Part shown: positions 58,481 through 64,000 of the stretch, one piece after another
How the letters are laid out: every line of letters starts with the position of its first letter
How positions within the stretch are numbered: the first letter of the stretch is position 1
Assembly (NCBI GenBank): GCA_900549405.1
Contig: URNZ01000002.1
Span: 16,849 to 80,848 of the forward strand
Source: an uncultured Eubacteriales bacterium
Lineage (GTDB): Bacteria > Bacillota > Clostridia > Oscillospirales > Oscillospiraceae
Length of the DNA stretch: 64,000 nt
Direction of reading: 5' to 3'
Translations under genes and position numbers: made by a program
The notes under the pieces: generated by a model
Told to the model about the DNA's origin: nothing
Database searches by the model: none
Seen by the model: only the letters and a program-made list of their open reading frames with translations

Positions 58481-59395
58481 ATGGCGATCACTGCGAAAGA
58501 CGTACAGGCCCTGCGCGAAATGACCGGCGTGGGCATGATGGACTGCAAGAAGGCCCTGACTGAGGCCGAGGGCAACATGGACAAGGCCGTGGAGATCCTC
58601 CGCGAGAAGGGTCTGGCCGCCTCTCAGAAGAAGGCTGGCCGTATCGCCGCCGAGGGCATGGCTTACGCCGCCGTTGTGGACGGCGTGGGCGTGGTGGTCG
58701 AGGTCAACGCCGAGACCGACTTCGTGGGCAAGAACGAGAAGTTCGTGGACTTCGTCAAGGGCGTGGCCGCCGTTGTGGCCAAGGTCCAGCCCGCCGACCT
58801 GGAGGCCCTGATGGCCGCTGACTTCGGCAACGGCCGCACCGTGCAGGAGGAGCAGCAGGAGATGGTCCTGGTCATCGGCGAGAACATCAAGATCCGCCGC
58901 TTCGCCTTCTTTGTGGACGGCGTCTCCGTGCCCTATATCCACGCCGGCGGCAAGATCGGCGTGCTGGTCAACCTGGACACCGACCTGGCCCCCGAGCAGG
59001 TCGCTGAGGTGGGCAAGGACATGGCCATGCAGATCGCGGCTCTGAATCCCCGCTTCCTGGACAAGTCCGAGGTGGACGAGGCCACTCTGGAGGAGGAGAA
59101 GAAGATCCTGCTGGTCCAGATGGAGAACGACCCCAAGATGGCTGCCAAGCCCGACAAGGTGAAGCAGGGCATCGTCACCGGCAAGCTGCGCAAGTTCTAT
59201 GAGGAGAACTGCCTGCTCCAGCAGGAGTTCGTGAAGGACAACTCCATGAGCGTGGAGCAGTATGTGGCCAAGGTGGCCAAGGAGCAGGGCGGCTCCATCA
59301 AGCTGAAGGCCGCTGTCCGCTTCGAGAAGGGCGAGGGCATCGAGAAGAAGCAGGAGAACTTCGCCGAGGAGATCGCCAAGCAGCTGGCCAAGTAA
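58481..59395 (+). CDS. tsf: Translation elongation factor Ts
   Basis: Nucleotide exchange factor for EF-Tu, 304 residues. The N-terminal domain AITAKDVQALREMTGVGMMDCKKALTEAEGNMDKAVEILREKG is the EF-Tu-binding UBA-like region. VEVNAETDFVGKNEKF and ALNPRFLDKSEVDEATLEEEKKI are family blocks. ATG 58481 has GGAGG nine nt upstream; an in-frame upstream start adds two residues only. Pyrimidine-rich attenuator upstream, strong terminator downstream. Confidence 0.98.
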   Translation: MAITAKDVQALREMTGVGMMDCKKALTEAEGNMDKAVEILREKGLAASQKKAGRIAAEGMAYAAVVDGVGVVVEVNAETDFVGKNEKFVDFVKGVAAVVAKVQPADLEALMAADFGNGRTVQEEQQEMVLVIGENIKIRRFAFFVDGVSVPYIHAGGKIGVLVNLDTDLAPEQVAEVGKDMAMQIAALNPRFLDKSEVDEATLEEEKKILLVQMENDPKMAAKPDKVKQGIVTGKLRKFYEENCLLQQEFVKDNSMSVEQYVAKVAKEQGGSIKLKAAVRFEKGEGIEKKQENFAEEIAKQLAK

Positions 59396-59432
59396 TTTGC
59401 CCCCTGTTTGCAGCATCTTTTCTGAATACAGC

Positions 59433-59470
59433 AAGACCGCCGCGTGGAGCTTCCACGCGGCGGTCTTTTG
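59433..59470. terminator. Bidirectional terminator after tsf
   Basis: 15-bp stem AAGACCGCCGCGTGG / CCACGCGGCGGTCTT with T on both sides; also serves the converging DUF3990 gene. Confidence 0.93.
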
Positions 59471-59493
59471 GTCATATGGGGGAGTGGGGGAGA

Positions 59494-60228
59494 TCACGTC
59501 TCCAGCGCCTCAAAGGCCTCCAGCAGCCGGGTGGGCCCCTGGGTCCACATGCCGGTGTCCAGGTCATAGAGGGCGTCGTACACCGGGGAGGAGATGAACC
59601 GGATCAGGGCCTGCTCTGCGGGAATGCCCCGTTTTTCCGAGAGCAGCTCCACCGCCATGCGCAGGGTCTCTCCCGCCAGATGCTCCTTGGCATTGGCGGT
59701 GGTCCGGGACGCCTCTCTGACCACCGGCTTTAGCGTGGCCAGGGCACGCTGGCTGGCAAAGCAGTACAGGTCGGGCAGCGTCCTGGGCGGGAGGAGGTTC
59801 TGGATGGACTGGGCCAACTTCTGGTCGTCGTGTTGCTCCCAGGGGTCCAGAGCGCCGATCATGTTGACGTTGATGATACGGTCCATGTCCTCGTCCGGGA
59901 GCTTGCTGGCGAGGATGTCGTGATCGGAAGGAAAGGGCTGCCCCGCCCGGCCCGCGGACATCCGCCGCAGCCAGGGGACGGTGAAGGGCGGGATATACAG
60001 CACGTCCAGGGTCCTGTCATCCAGCCAGTCGAAGGCGGTGACGACTCCCCGGAGGTCGGCGGGCGTCTGCCCCAGGCAAGCCGCTTTGTGGGCCGCCTGC
60101 CGGGCCAGCACCCGGGCCTGGACCAGGTCATCGGTCAGGTAAAAGCCGGGGCCCATGTCCCCGGAGGAGAAGCAACAGTCAGGCTCCAGGCGCTCCGCCG
60201 CCTGACAGCCCCAGTGATAGAGGATCAT
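59494..60228 (-). CDS. DUF3990-like protein, predicted ADP-ribosyltransferase-type fold
   Basis: Protein of 244 residues. It starts ILYHWG and has MGPGFYLTDDLVQARVLARQAA near residue 25-46. This resembles the DUF3990 family (LYHGS ... GxGFYxT). The His in LYH and the Tyr in GFY are spaced as in H-Y-type ADP-ribosyltransferase folds. HDILASKLPDEDMDRIINV (about 103-121) fits the later DUF3990 block. The C-terminal segment MAVELLSEKRGIPAEQALIRFISSPVYDALYD (about 190-222) looks like a DUF3791-type helical unit. It begins 4 bp inside the DUF3791 gene (ATGA). Activity and target are unknown; a toxin or effector role is inferred. Confidence 0.7.
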   Translation of the reverse strand: MILYHWGCQAAERLEPDCCFSSGDMGPGFYLTDDLVQARVLARQAAHKAACLGQTPADLRGVVTAFDWLDDRTLDVLYIPPFTVPWLRRMSAGRAGQPFPSDHDILASKLPDEDMDRIINVNMIGALDPWEQHDDQKLAQSIQNLLPPRTLPDLYCFASQRALATLKPVVREASRTTANAKEHLAGETLRMAVELLSEKRGIPAEQALIRFISSPVYDALYDLDTGMWTQGPTRLLEAFEALET

Positions 60229-60473
60229 AGCGTCACCCCGTGATGGACCAGAATTTTATCCATATCGTCCAGAATGTACTCGTCACCGGACAGGCTCAGG
60301 AGGCCGTAGCACTCTGAGACGAAGCCGAACAGGTCGTGCTCCTGAAACAGCTTCAGCGCCGCCCACTTGTCCAGCTGGTGCCGAGCCATAAAGCCCCGAA
60401 ACAGCTGGACCTGCATGGAGAGGATGTCCGAAGTCTGATCGTTTTCGTCTTCCAGAAAATCTTGACCTGCCAT
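60225..60473 (-). CDS. DUF3791 domain protein, partner of the DUF3990 gene
   Basis: Small helical protein of 82 residues: DILSMQVQLFRGFMARHQLDKWAALKLFQEHDLFGFVSECYGLLSLSGDEYILDDMDKIL. The pattern MQVxLFRxFMxxH ... FGFxxECYxLL ... GDEYILDD matches DUF3791, a family usually found beside DUF3990 genes. The start is ATG 60473 with AGGAGG 11 nt upstream; the longer open frame runs through the promoter. It is first in a two-gene operon and overlaps the larger gene by 4 bp, the layout typical of antitoxin-toxin pairs, but no experiment is known to me for this pair. Confidence 0.75.
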   Translation of the reverse strand: MAGQDFLEDENDQTSDILSMQVQLFRGFMARHQLDKWAALKLFQEHDLFGFVSECYGLLSLSGDEYILDDMDKILVHHGVTL

Positions 60474-60506
60474 AGTAATCGCCGCCTCCTGTTGTTGGAT
60501 ACCCCC

Positions 60507-60535
60507 ATTATAGGAGAAAATACACGCCTTTTCAA
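60507..60535 (-). promoter_or_regulatory. Promoter of the DUF3791/DUF3990 operon
   Basis: On the minus strand, TTGAAA (60530-60535), a 17-bp spacer and TATAAT (60507-60512). Confidence 0.82.
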
Positions 60536-60567
60536 CCTGAGTTTTTGCGCAAAAGCCCCGCTGACAC

Positions 60568-60596
60568 TTGACACCGCCGCCGGGGGATGATAATAT
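60568..60596 (+). promoter_or_regulatory. Promoter of the Cys T-box operon
   Basis: TTGACA, a 17-bp spacer and TAATAT, divergent from the DUF3791 promoter. Confidence 0.78.
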
Positions 60597-60602
60597 AATA
60601 AA

Positions 60603-60835
60603 ACTGTAAGCGCGTAGAGCGGAAAGAGTAGCGGCTTGGTCCAAAGCACAGAGAGGGCCCTTCATCGGCTGGAAGGGGGCCTGCGGCGGCAAGGCGTGAA
60701 GTGCGTCCGGGAGCGCGGGGCGTAATGGCCCCCGGCTTGGCCCCGATAGCGGCCAGCAAAGTGAGAAATAAGAGTGGAACCGCGAGTTTTCAGTCGCCTC
60801 TTATGCCCGTGTGGGCGTAAGGGGTTTTTGTTTTT
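60603..60835 (+). promoter_or_regulatory. T-box riboswitch, cysteine-specific
   Basis: The leader has the T-box sequence AGAGTGGAACCGCG (60771-60784), whose NCCA-binding core pairs with uncharged tRNA. Stem I carries AGAGAGGG and a GAA-G-TGC-G specifier loop (60698-60705), with TGC a Cys codon at 60702-60704. GGGAGC follows, as in known T-boxes. The antiterminator competes with a terminator CCTCTTATGCCC / GGGCGTAAGGGG (60797-60808, 60813-60824) with a T-run. Uncharged tRNA-Cys should therefore switch on cysE and cysS. Confidence 0.93.
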
Positions 60836-60870
60836 CCCGGGACAAGTCCGGGGGAGGAGAGGAAACGCAG

Positions 60871-61512
60871 ATGTTTAAAATGCTCAACGAGACGCTGGAG
60901 GCCTATCAGCGGCGGGACCCCGCCGCCAGGTCCAAGCTGGAAATTTTGCTGCTGTACCAGGGCGTCCACGCGGTGCTGTATCACCGGGTGGCCCACTGGC
61001 TCTACTGTAAAAACTGGCGGTTTTTGGCCCGGTGCGTGTCCCAGTGGAGCCGCTTCTGGACGGGCATCGAGATCCACCCCGGGGCCAAGATCGGACGCCG
61101 CCTGGTCATCGACCACGGCATGGGCATCGTCATCGGCGAGACCGCCGAGGTGGGGGACGACTGCCTCATCTACCACGGCGTGACCCTGGGCGGCACGGGC
61201 AAGGACCAGGGCAAGCGCCACCCAACCATCGGCAACAACGTGCTCATCAGCTGCGGAGCCAAGGTATTGGGTCCCTTTAAAGTGGGGGATAATTCCCGTA
61301 TCGCCGCCAACGCCGTGGTCCTCAGCGAGGTGCCCGACGACGCCACCGCCGTGGGCATCCCCGCCCAGATCGTCCGCATCGCCGGACGGACCACCCACTT
61401 CGCCGACGACGTGGACCAGACCAGCGTGGAGAATCCCACCCTGGAGAAGCTGGCCGCCCTGGCCGACCGGGTGGAGCAGCTGGAGCGCCAGCTGGCCCAG
61501 AAAGAGAACTGA
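60871..61512 (+). CDS. cysE: Serine O-acetyltransferase
   Basis: Acetyltransferase of 213 residues that makes O-acetylserine from serine and acetyl-CoA, the first step of cysteine synthesis. The left-handed beta-helix has GIEIHPGAKIGRRLVIDHGMGIVIGETAEVGDDCLIYHGVTLGG (catalytic His/Asp region) and RHPTIGNNVLISCGAKVLGPFKVGDNSRI. This is the short form, with a reduced N-terminal helical domain compared with E. coli CysE and a coiled-coil tail (LEKLAALADRVEQLERQL). ATG 60871 follows GAGGAGAGGAAA. It lies under the Cys T-box with cysS 49 bp downstream. Confidence 0.96.
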   Translation: MFKMLNETLEAYQRRDPAARSKLEILLLYQGVHAVLYHRVAHWLYCKNWRFLARCVSQWSRFWTGIEIHPGAKIGRRLVIDHGMGIVIGETAEVGDDCLIYHGVTLGGTGKDQGKRHPTIGNNVLISCGAKVLGPFKVGDNSRIAANAVVLSEVPDDATAVGIPAQIVRIAGRTTHFADDVDQTSVENPTLEKLAALADRVEQLERQLAQKEN

Positions 61513-61561
61513 CCCACAACAGGGGCGACGCCCCATTACCACAGAAGAAGGAGAGAACACC

Positions 61562-63016
61562 ATGCTTTTGTATAATTCCGCCACCCACAAGAAGGAGACC
61601 TTTCAGACCCACACCCCCGGCCACGTGGAGATGTACACCTGCGGCCCCACCGTGTACCACTTCGCCCACATCGGCAATCTGCGCTCCTATATCATGGAGG
61701 ACGTGCTGGAGAAGTTCCTGCGCTACGACGGCTATGACGTGAACCGGGTGATGAACATCACCGACGTGGGCCACCTGGCCAGCGACGCGGACACCGGCGA
61801 GGACAAGATGCTCAAGGGCGCCCGCCGGGAGCACAAGACGGTGATGGAGATCGCCCAGTATTACACTGACGCCTTTTTCCAGGACTGCCGGAAGCTGAAT
61901 ATCAAGCGGCCCGACGTGGTCCAGCCCGCCACCGGCTGCATCGACGAGTATATCAAGATCGTCTCCGCCCTGCTGGAGAAGGGCTATGCCTATGTGGCGG
62001 GAGGCAACGTGTACTTCGACACCTCCAAGCTCAGCCGCTACTATGTCTTCAATGACCACGACGAGGAGGATCTGGCCGTGGGCGTCCGGGAGGGCGTGGA
62101 AGAGGACGTGAACAAGCGCAACAAGAACGACTTTGTCCTGTGGTTCACCAAGTCCAAGTTCGAGGACCAGGCCCTGAAGTGGGACTCCCCCTGGGGCGTG
62201 GGCTATCCCGGCTGGCACATCGAGTGCTCCGGCATCTCCATGAAGTATAACGGCGAGTATCTGGACCTGCACTGCGGCGGCGTGGACAACGCCTTCCCGC
62301 ACCACACGAACGAGATCGCGCAGAGCGAGAGCTACCTCGGTCATCCCTGGTGCCTCCAGTGGTGCCACGTGGCGCATCTCAACACTTCGCACGGCAAGAT
62401 GTCTAAATCCAAGGGCGAATTTTTGACGGTCTCGCTGCTTGAGGAAAAGGGCTATGACCCGCTGGCGTACCGTTTCTTCTGCTTACAGAGCCACTACCGC
62501 AAGAGTCTTGTCTTCACGTGGGAAAACCTTGACAATGCGGTCGCCGCGTACAACAAGCTCATCGCGAAGATCGCGAACATCAAGGACGAGGGCGGCGTGG
62601 ACGAGGCCGTTCGCGCCGAGTACCGCGCAAAGTTCATGAAGGAAATGGACAACGACCTCAACACCGCCATGGGCGTGACCGCGCTCTACGACGTGCTCAA
62701 GGCCAAGACCACGGGCGCGACGAAGCTCGCCATCATCGGCGACTACGACACGGTACTGAGCCTCGACCTTCTCAAAAAGGCCGAAGCCGAGCGCGAGAAG
62801 AAGGAGAAGGCCGCGTCCCAGCAGAGCGCGGGCGGCTTCACGGTCGTCTCTGAGGACGGCACGGCGGACGAGGGCATCGAGAACCTGATCCGCCAGCGCG
62901 CGGAGGCCAAGAAGGCGAAGAATTTTGCCGAGGCTGACCGCATCCGCGACGAGCTCAAGACGAAGGGCGTCGAAGTGACCGACATGCCCGGCGGCGCAAA
63001 GTGGAAGCGCGTGTAA
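61562..63016 (+). CDS. cysS: Cysteinyl-tRNA synthetase
   Basis: Class I synthetase of 484 residues charging tRNA-Cys. Zinc-ligand Cys27 is in MYTCGPTVY, the HIGH-type motif is HIGN (36-39), the second zinc region is WHIECSGIS and HHTNEIAQSE, and KMSKS is at 279-283. The reading frame is intact. Codon use changes abruptly near 62298. Before it Leu is CTG, Ala GCC and Ser TCC/AGC; after it CTC/CTT, GCG, TCG and ACG are common. The gene therefore looks mosaic, with the joint in the conserved GGVDNAFPHH segment. GAAGGAG lies before the ATG. Confidence 0.96.
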   Translation: MLLYNSATHKKETFQTHTPGHVEMYTCGPTVYHFAHIGNLRSYIMEDVLEKFLRYDGYDVNRVMNITDVGHLASDADTGEDKMLKGARREHKTVMEIAQYYTDAFFQDCRKLNIKRPDVVQPATGCIDEYIKIVSALLEKGYAYVAGGNVYFDTSKLSRYYVFNDHDEEDLAVGVREGVEEDVNKRNKNDFVLWFTKSKFEDQALKWDSPWGVGYPGWHIECSGISMKYNGEYLDLHCGGVDNAFPHHTNEIAQSESYLGHPWCLQWCHVAHLNTSHGKMSKSKGEFLTVSLLEEKGYDPLAYRFFCLQSHYRKSLVFTWENLDNAVAAYNKLIAKIANIKDEGGVDEAVRAEYRAKFMKEMDNDLNTAMGVTALYDVLKAKTTGATKLAIIGDYDTVLSLDLLKKAEAEREKKEKAASQQSAGGFTVVSEDGTADEGIENLIRQRAEAKKAKNFAEADRIRDELKTKGVEVTDMPGGAKWKRV

Positions 63017-63036
63017 AAGGAAATTTTTAGAAAATG

Positions 63037-63065
63037 CAGGCGCGGCGGACCATCCGCCGCGCCTG
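63037..63065 (+). other. Hairpin after cysS
   Basis: 12-bp stem CAGGCGCGGCGG / CCGCCGCGCCTG with a 5-nt loop and no T-run; possible weak terminator. Confidence 0.6.
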
Positions 63066-63119
63066 TCCGCCGCTTTGGGGCAGAATAAGAAGCAGAGAAA
63101 AATCATCACGGAGGACGCC

Positions 63120-63632
63120 ATGAGCAGAAAAGCGAGAAACCGCATGACAAGAGAGACCATCCCCGAGGGCTTCAGCGCCCCGATGGCGTTCGTCGATTTG
63201 CTCTCTGTCGTATTTTTCGGCCTCTCCGCGGTGAAGGCGGGGAACCTGTTCCGCAGCGGACTGTTTGTAGCGGGTGCGGTAGTCTGCCTGCTATCGGGTG
63301 TTGTGAAGGTGGGATGGAAGCTCATCGCGGCCGTCTCTCAAAGGAACATCTGGCCGATGTTTGTGCAGATGCGCGTCCTGATGCCGGTCGGCTTTTTGAC
63401 GATGTTCGCGGCACTGATCGTAGACCGCGCAGGGCTGAACGGGGAAGCGATGCTTGCAAAGCTGAGCGGCTTTCCGGCATGCCTTTTCTTCCTTGCGGGC
63501 GCGCTTGGGATGATTTTGATGCTCGTTTTCGCGTTCCGGATGGATTCGAGCGACCCGAAGGTGAACTGGATGGAGCAGACTGTCAACAGCTTTGCGCAGA
63601 TCTGCTTTTTCATCGGGCTGATGCTGGCCTGA
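63120..63632 (+). CDS. Uncharacterised membrane protein
   Basis: Protein of 170 residues with four or five hydrophobic helices and a basic N-terminus (MSRKARNRMTRE). No family recognised. The helices are roughly at 22-40, 46-65, 80-100, 118-140 and 152-169. ATG 63120 has GGAGGACGCC directly upstream, which supports the start over the longer frame. Its codon use (GCG, TCG, CTC, TTT) matches the second half of cysS and differs from the rest of the window. Confidence 0.72.
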   Translation: MSRKARNRMTRETIPEGFSAPMAFVDLLSVVFFGLSAVKAGNLFRSGLFVAGAVVCLLSGVVKVGWKLIAAVSQRNIWPMFVQMRVLMPVGFLTMFAALIVDRAGLNGEAMLAKLSGFPACLFFLAGALGMILMLVFAFRMDSSDPKVNWMEQTVNSFAQICFFIGLMLA

Positions 63633-63787
63633 CGCTCTGCATCGAAAGAAAGAAAAGGGCTGCCTGTGGACGGCTCCTTTTGCATCAGGCCATGAAGAAA
63701 AATGAATGTGAGCGCTGTTTCAATGAATATCGAAAATGAATCAAGGTAAAGGATATTATTCAATAGTCGCAATGCGCAGAGCGGGAT

Positions 63788-63816
63788 TTTACTCGCTTTT
63801 TGGCGGCGGATATGAT
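63788..63816 (+). promoter_or_regulatory. Putative promoter of sdaAB
   Basis: TTTACT, a 17-bp spacer and TATGAT, about 40 bp before the start codon. Confidence 0.6.
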
Positions 63817-63856
63817 ATGCTTTTCCCAAATGATGGTCAGAAAGGACAAGGTTTCC

Positions 63857-64000
63857 ATGATCAATATTTTCGATATGATGGGGCCGGTGATGGTCGGTCC
63901 GTCCTCGTCTCACACGGCGGGCGCAGCGCGCATCGGCAATATGGGAAGAACGCTGCTCGGCGAAGAGGTGGCGCGCGCGGACATCGGCCTGTACGGCAGC
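63857..64000 (+). CDS. sdaAB: L-serine dehydratase, iron-sulfur-dependent, beta subunit (partial)
   Basis: Only the first 48 residues are in the window. They read INIFDMMGPVMVGPSSSHTAGAARIGNMGR, which is the well-known start of the beta chain of the two-subunit clostridial serine dehydratase (GPSSSHTAGA motif). That enzyme deaminates serine to pyruvate using a [4Fe-4S] cluster bound by the alpha chain. GAAAGGACAAGG precedes ATG 63857. The gene continues past the window edge, and sdaAA is expected next. Codon use matches the post-62.3-kb block. Confidence 0.9.
   Translation, partial: MINIFDMMGPVMVGPSSSHTAGAARIGNMGRTLLGEEVARADIGLYGS

Noticed and set aside
1..64000. CRISPR arrays, tRNA or rRNA genes, insertion sequences
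   Set aside because: Scanning by eye found no spaced direct repeats, no GGTTCGAATCC-type tRNA arms, no rRNA motifs and no DDE-type transposase among the frames.

Overview
The window reads as a chromosomal segment of a GC-rich, spore-forming, anaerobic gut Clostridium-class bacterium (Oscillospiraceae-like; compare Flavonifractor, Lawsonibacter or Intestinimonas). Supporting signs are a Spo0A-family regulator, an alpha/beta small acid-soluble spore protein behind a sigma-G-type promoter, a NifS/IscU pair under an Rrf2 regulator, a flavodiiron protein, a FeoA-FeoB fusion, T-box control of cysteine genes, strong GGAGG ribosome sites and many TTGACA-17-TATAAT promoters. The assignment is inferred from gene content and codon use, not from a marker-gene search. 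No tRNA, rRNA, CRISPR array or intact transposon was seen.

Layout. 0-7 kb: Spo0A-like regulator with a degenerate receiver, a TSCPD protein, a TAXI-type TRAP uptake operon, and the iron-sulfur block iscU-nifS-rrf2. 7-14 kb: a GtrC/GtrB/GtrA lipid-linked glycosylation operon, two membrane proteins and CstA. 14-20.6 kb: a frameshifted LtaS-like phosphoglycerol transferase and potABCD polyamine uptake. 20.6-26 kb: a structured RNA candidate, a polyprenyl-phosphate sugar transferase, an O-antigen ligase-like protein and a glycosyltransferase. 26-35.4 kb: a deletion scar joining a LysR remnant to an aldo/keto reductase remnant, feoAB, aldehyde dehydrogenase, flavodiiron protein, a MerR-type promoter driving flavodoxin and cupin genes, and a self-regulated TetR pair. 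35.5-39 kb: SASP, TGS-uridine kinase-like protein, a roughly 340-nt orphan RNA candidate and a secreted class-I glutamine amidotransferase lipoprotein. 39-47.6 kb: an AT-richer glycan export cluster (ABC exporter, TagF-like bifunctional protein, three glycosyltransferases) next to a tyrosine recombinase. 47.8-57.4 kb: NlpC/P60 hydrolase, TspO, MATE, NSS transporter, VOC protein, GltS with a homopolymer in its promoter, ureohydrolase and a CoA-transferase-like protein. 57.5-64 kb: rpsB-tsf, a DUF3791/DUF3990 gene pair, a Cys T-box with cysE-cysS, a membrane protein and the start of sdaAB.

Three themes link the genes. The first is surface glycans: GtrABC, LtaS-like, sugar transferase, ligase and the TagF/ABC cluster. 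The second is solute uptake and amino-acid or polyamine metabolism: TRAP, Pot, GltS, NSS, ureohydrolase, gamma-glutamyl hydrolase-like protein and the Cys operon. The third is iron, redox and oxygen defence: Isc, Feo, flavodiiron and flavodoxins.

The most useful points for follow-up are the two orphan structured RNAs, the DUF3791/DUF3990 pair (possible ADP-ribosyltransferase-type module), the 15-nt poly-A tract inside the gltS promoter, the possible invertible glycan promoter, the Spo0A with Glu in place of the phospho-Asp, and an abrupt codon-use switch inside cysS at about 62.3 kb. That switch means the last 1.7 kb may come from another genome, by recombination or by assembly.
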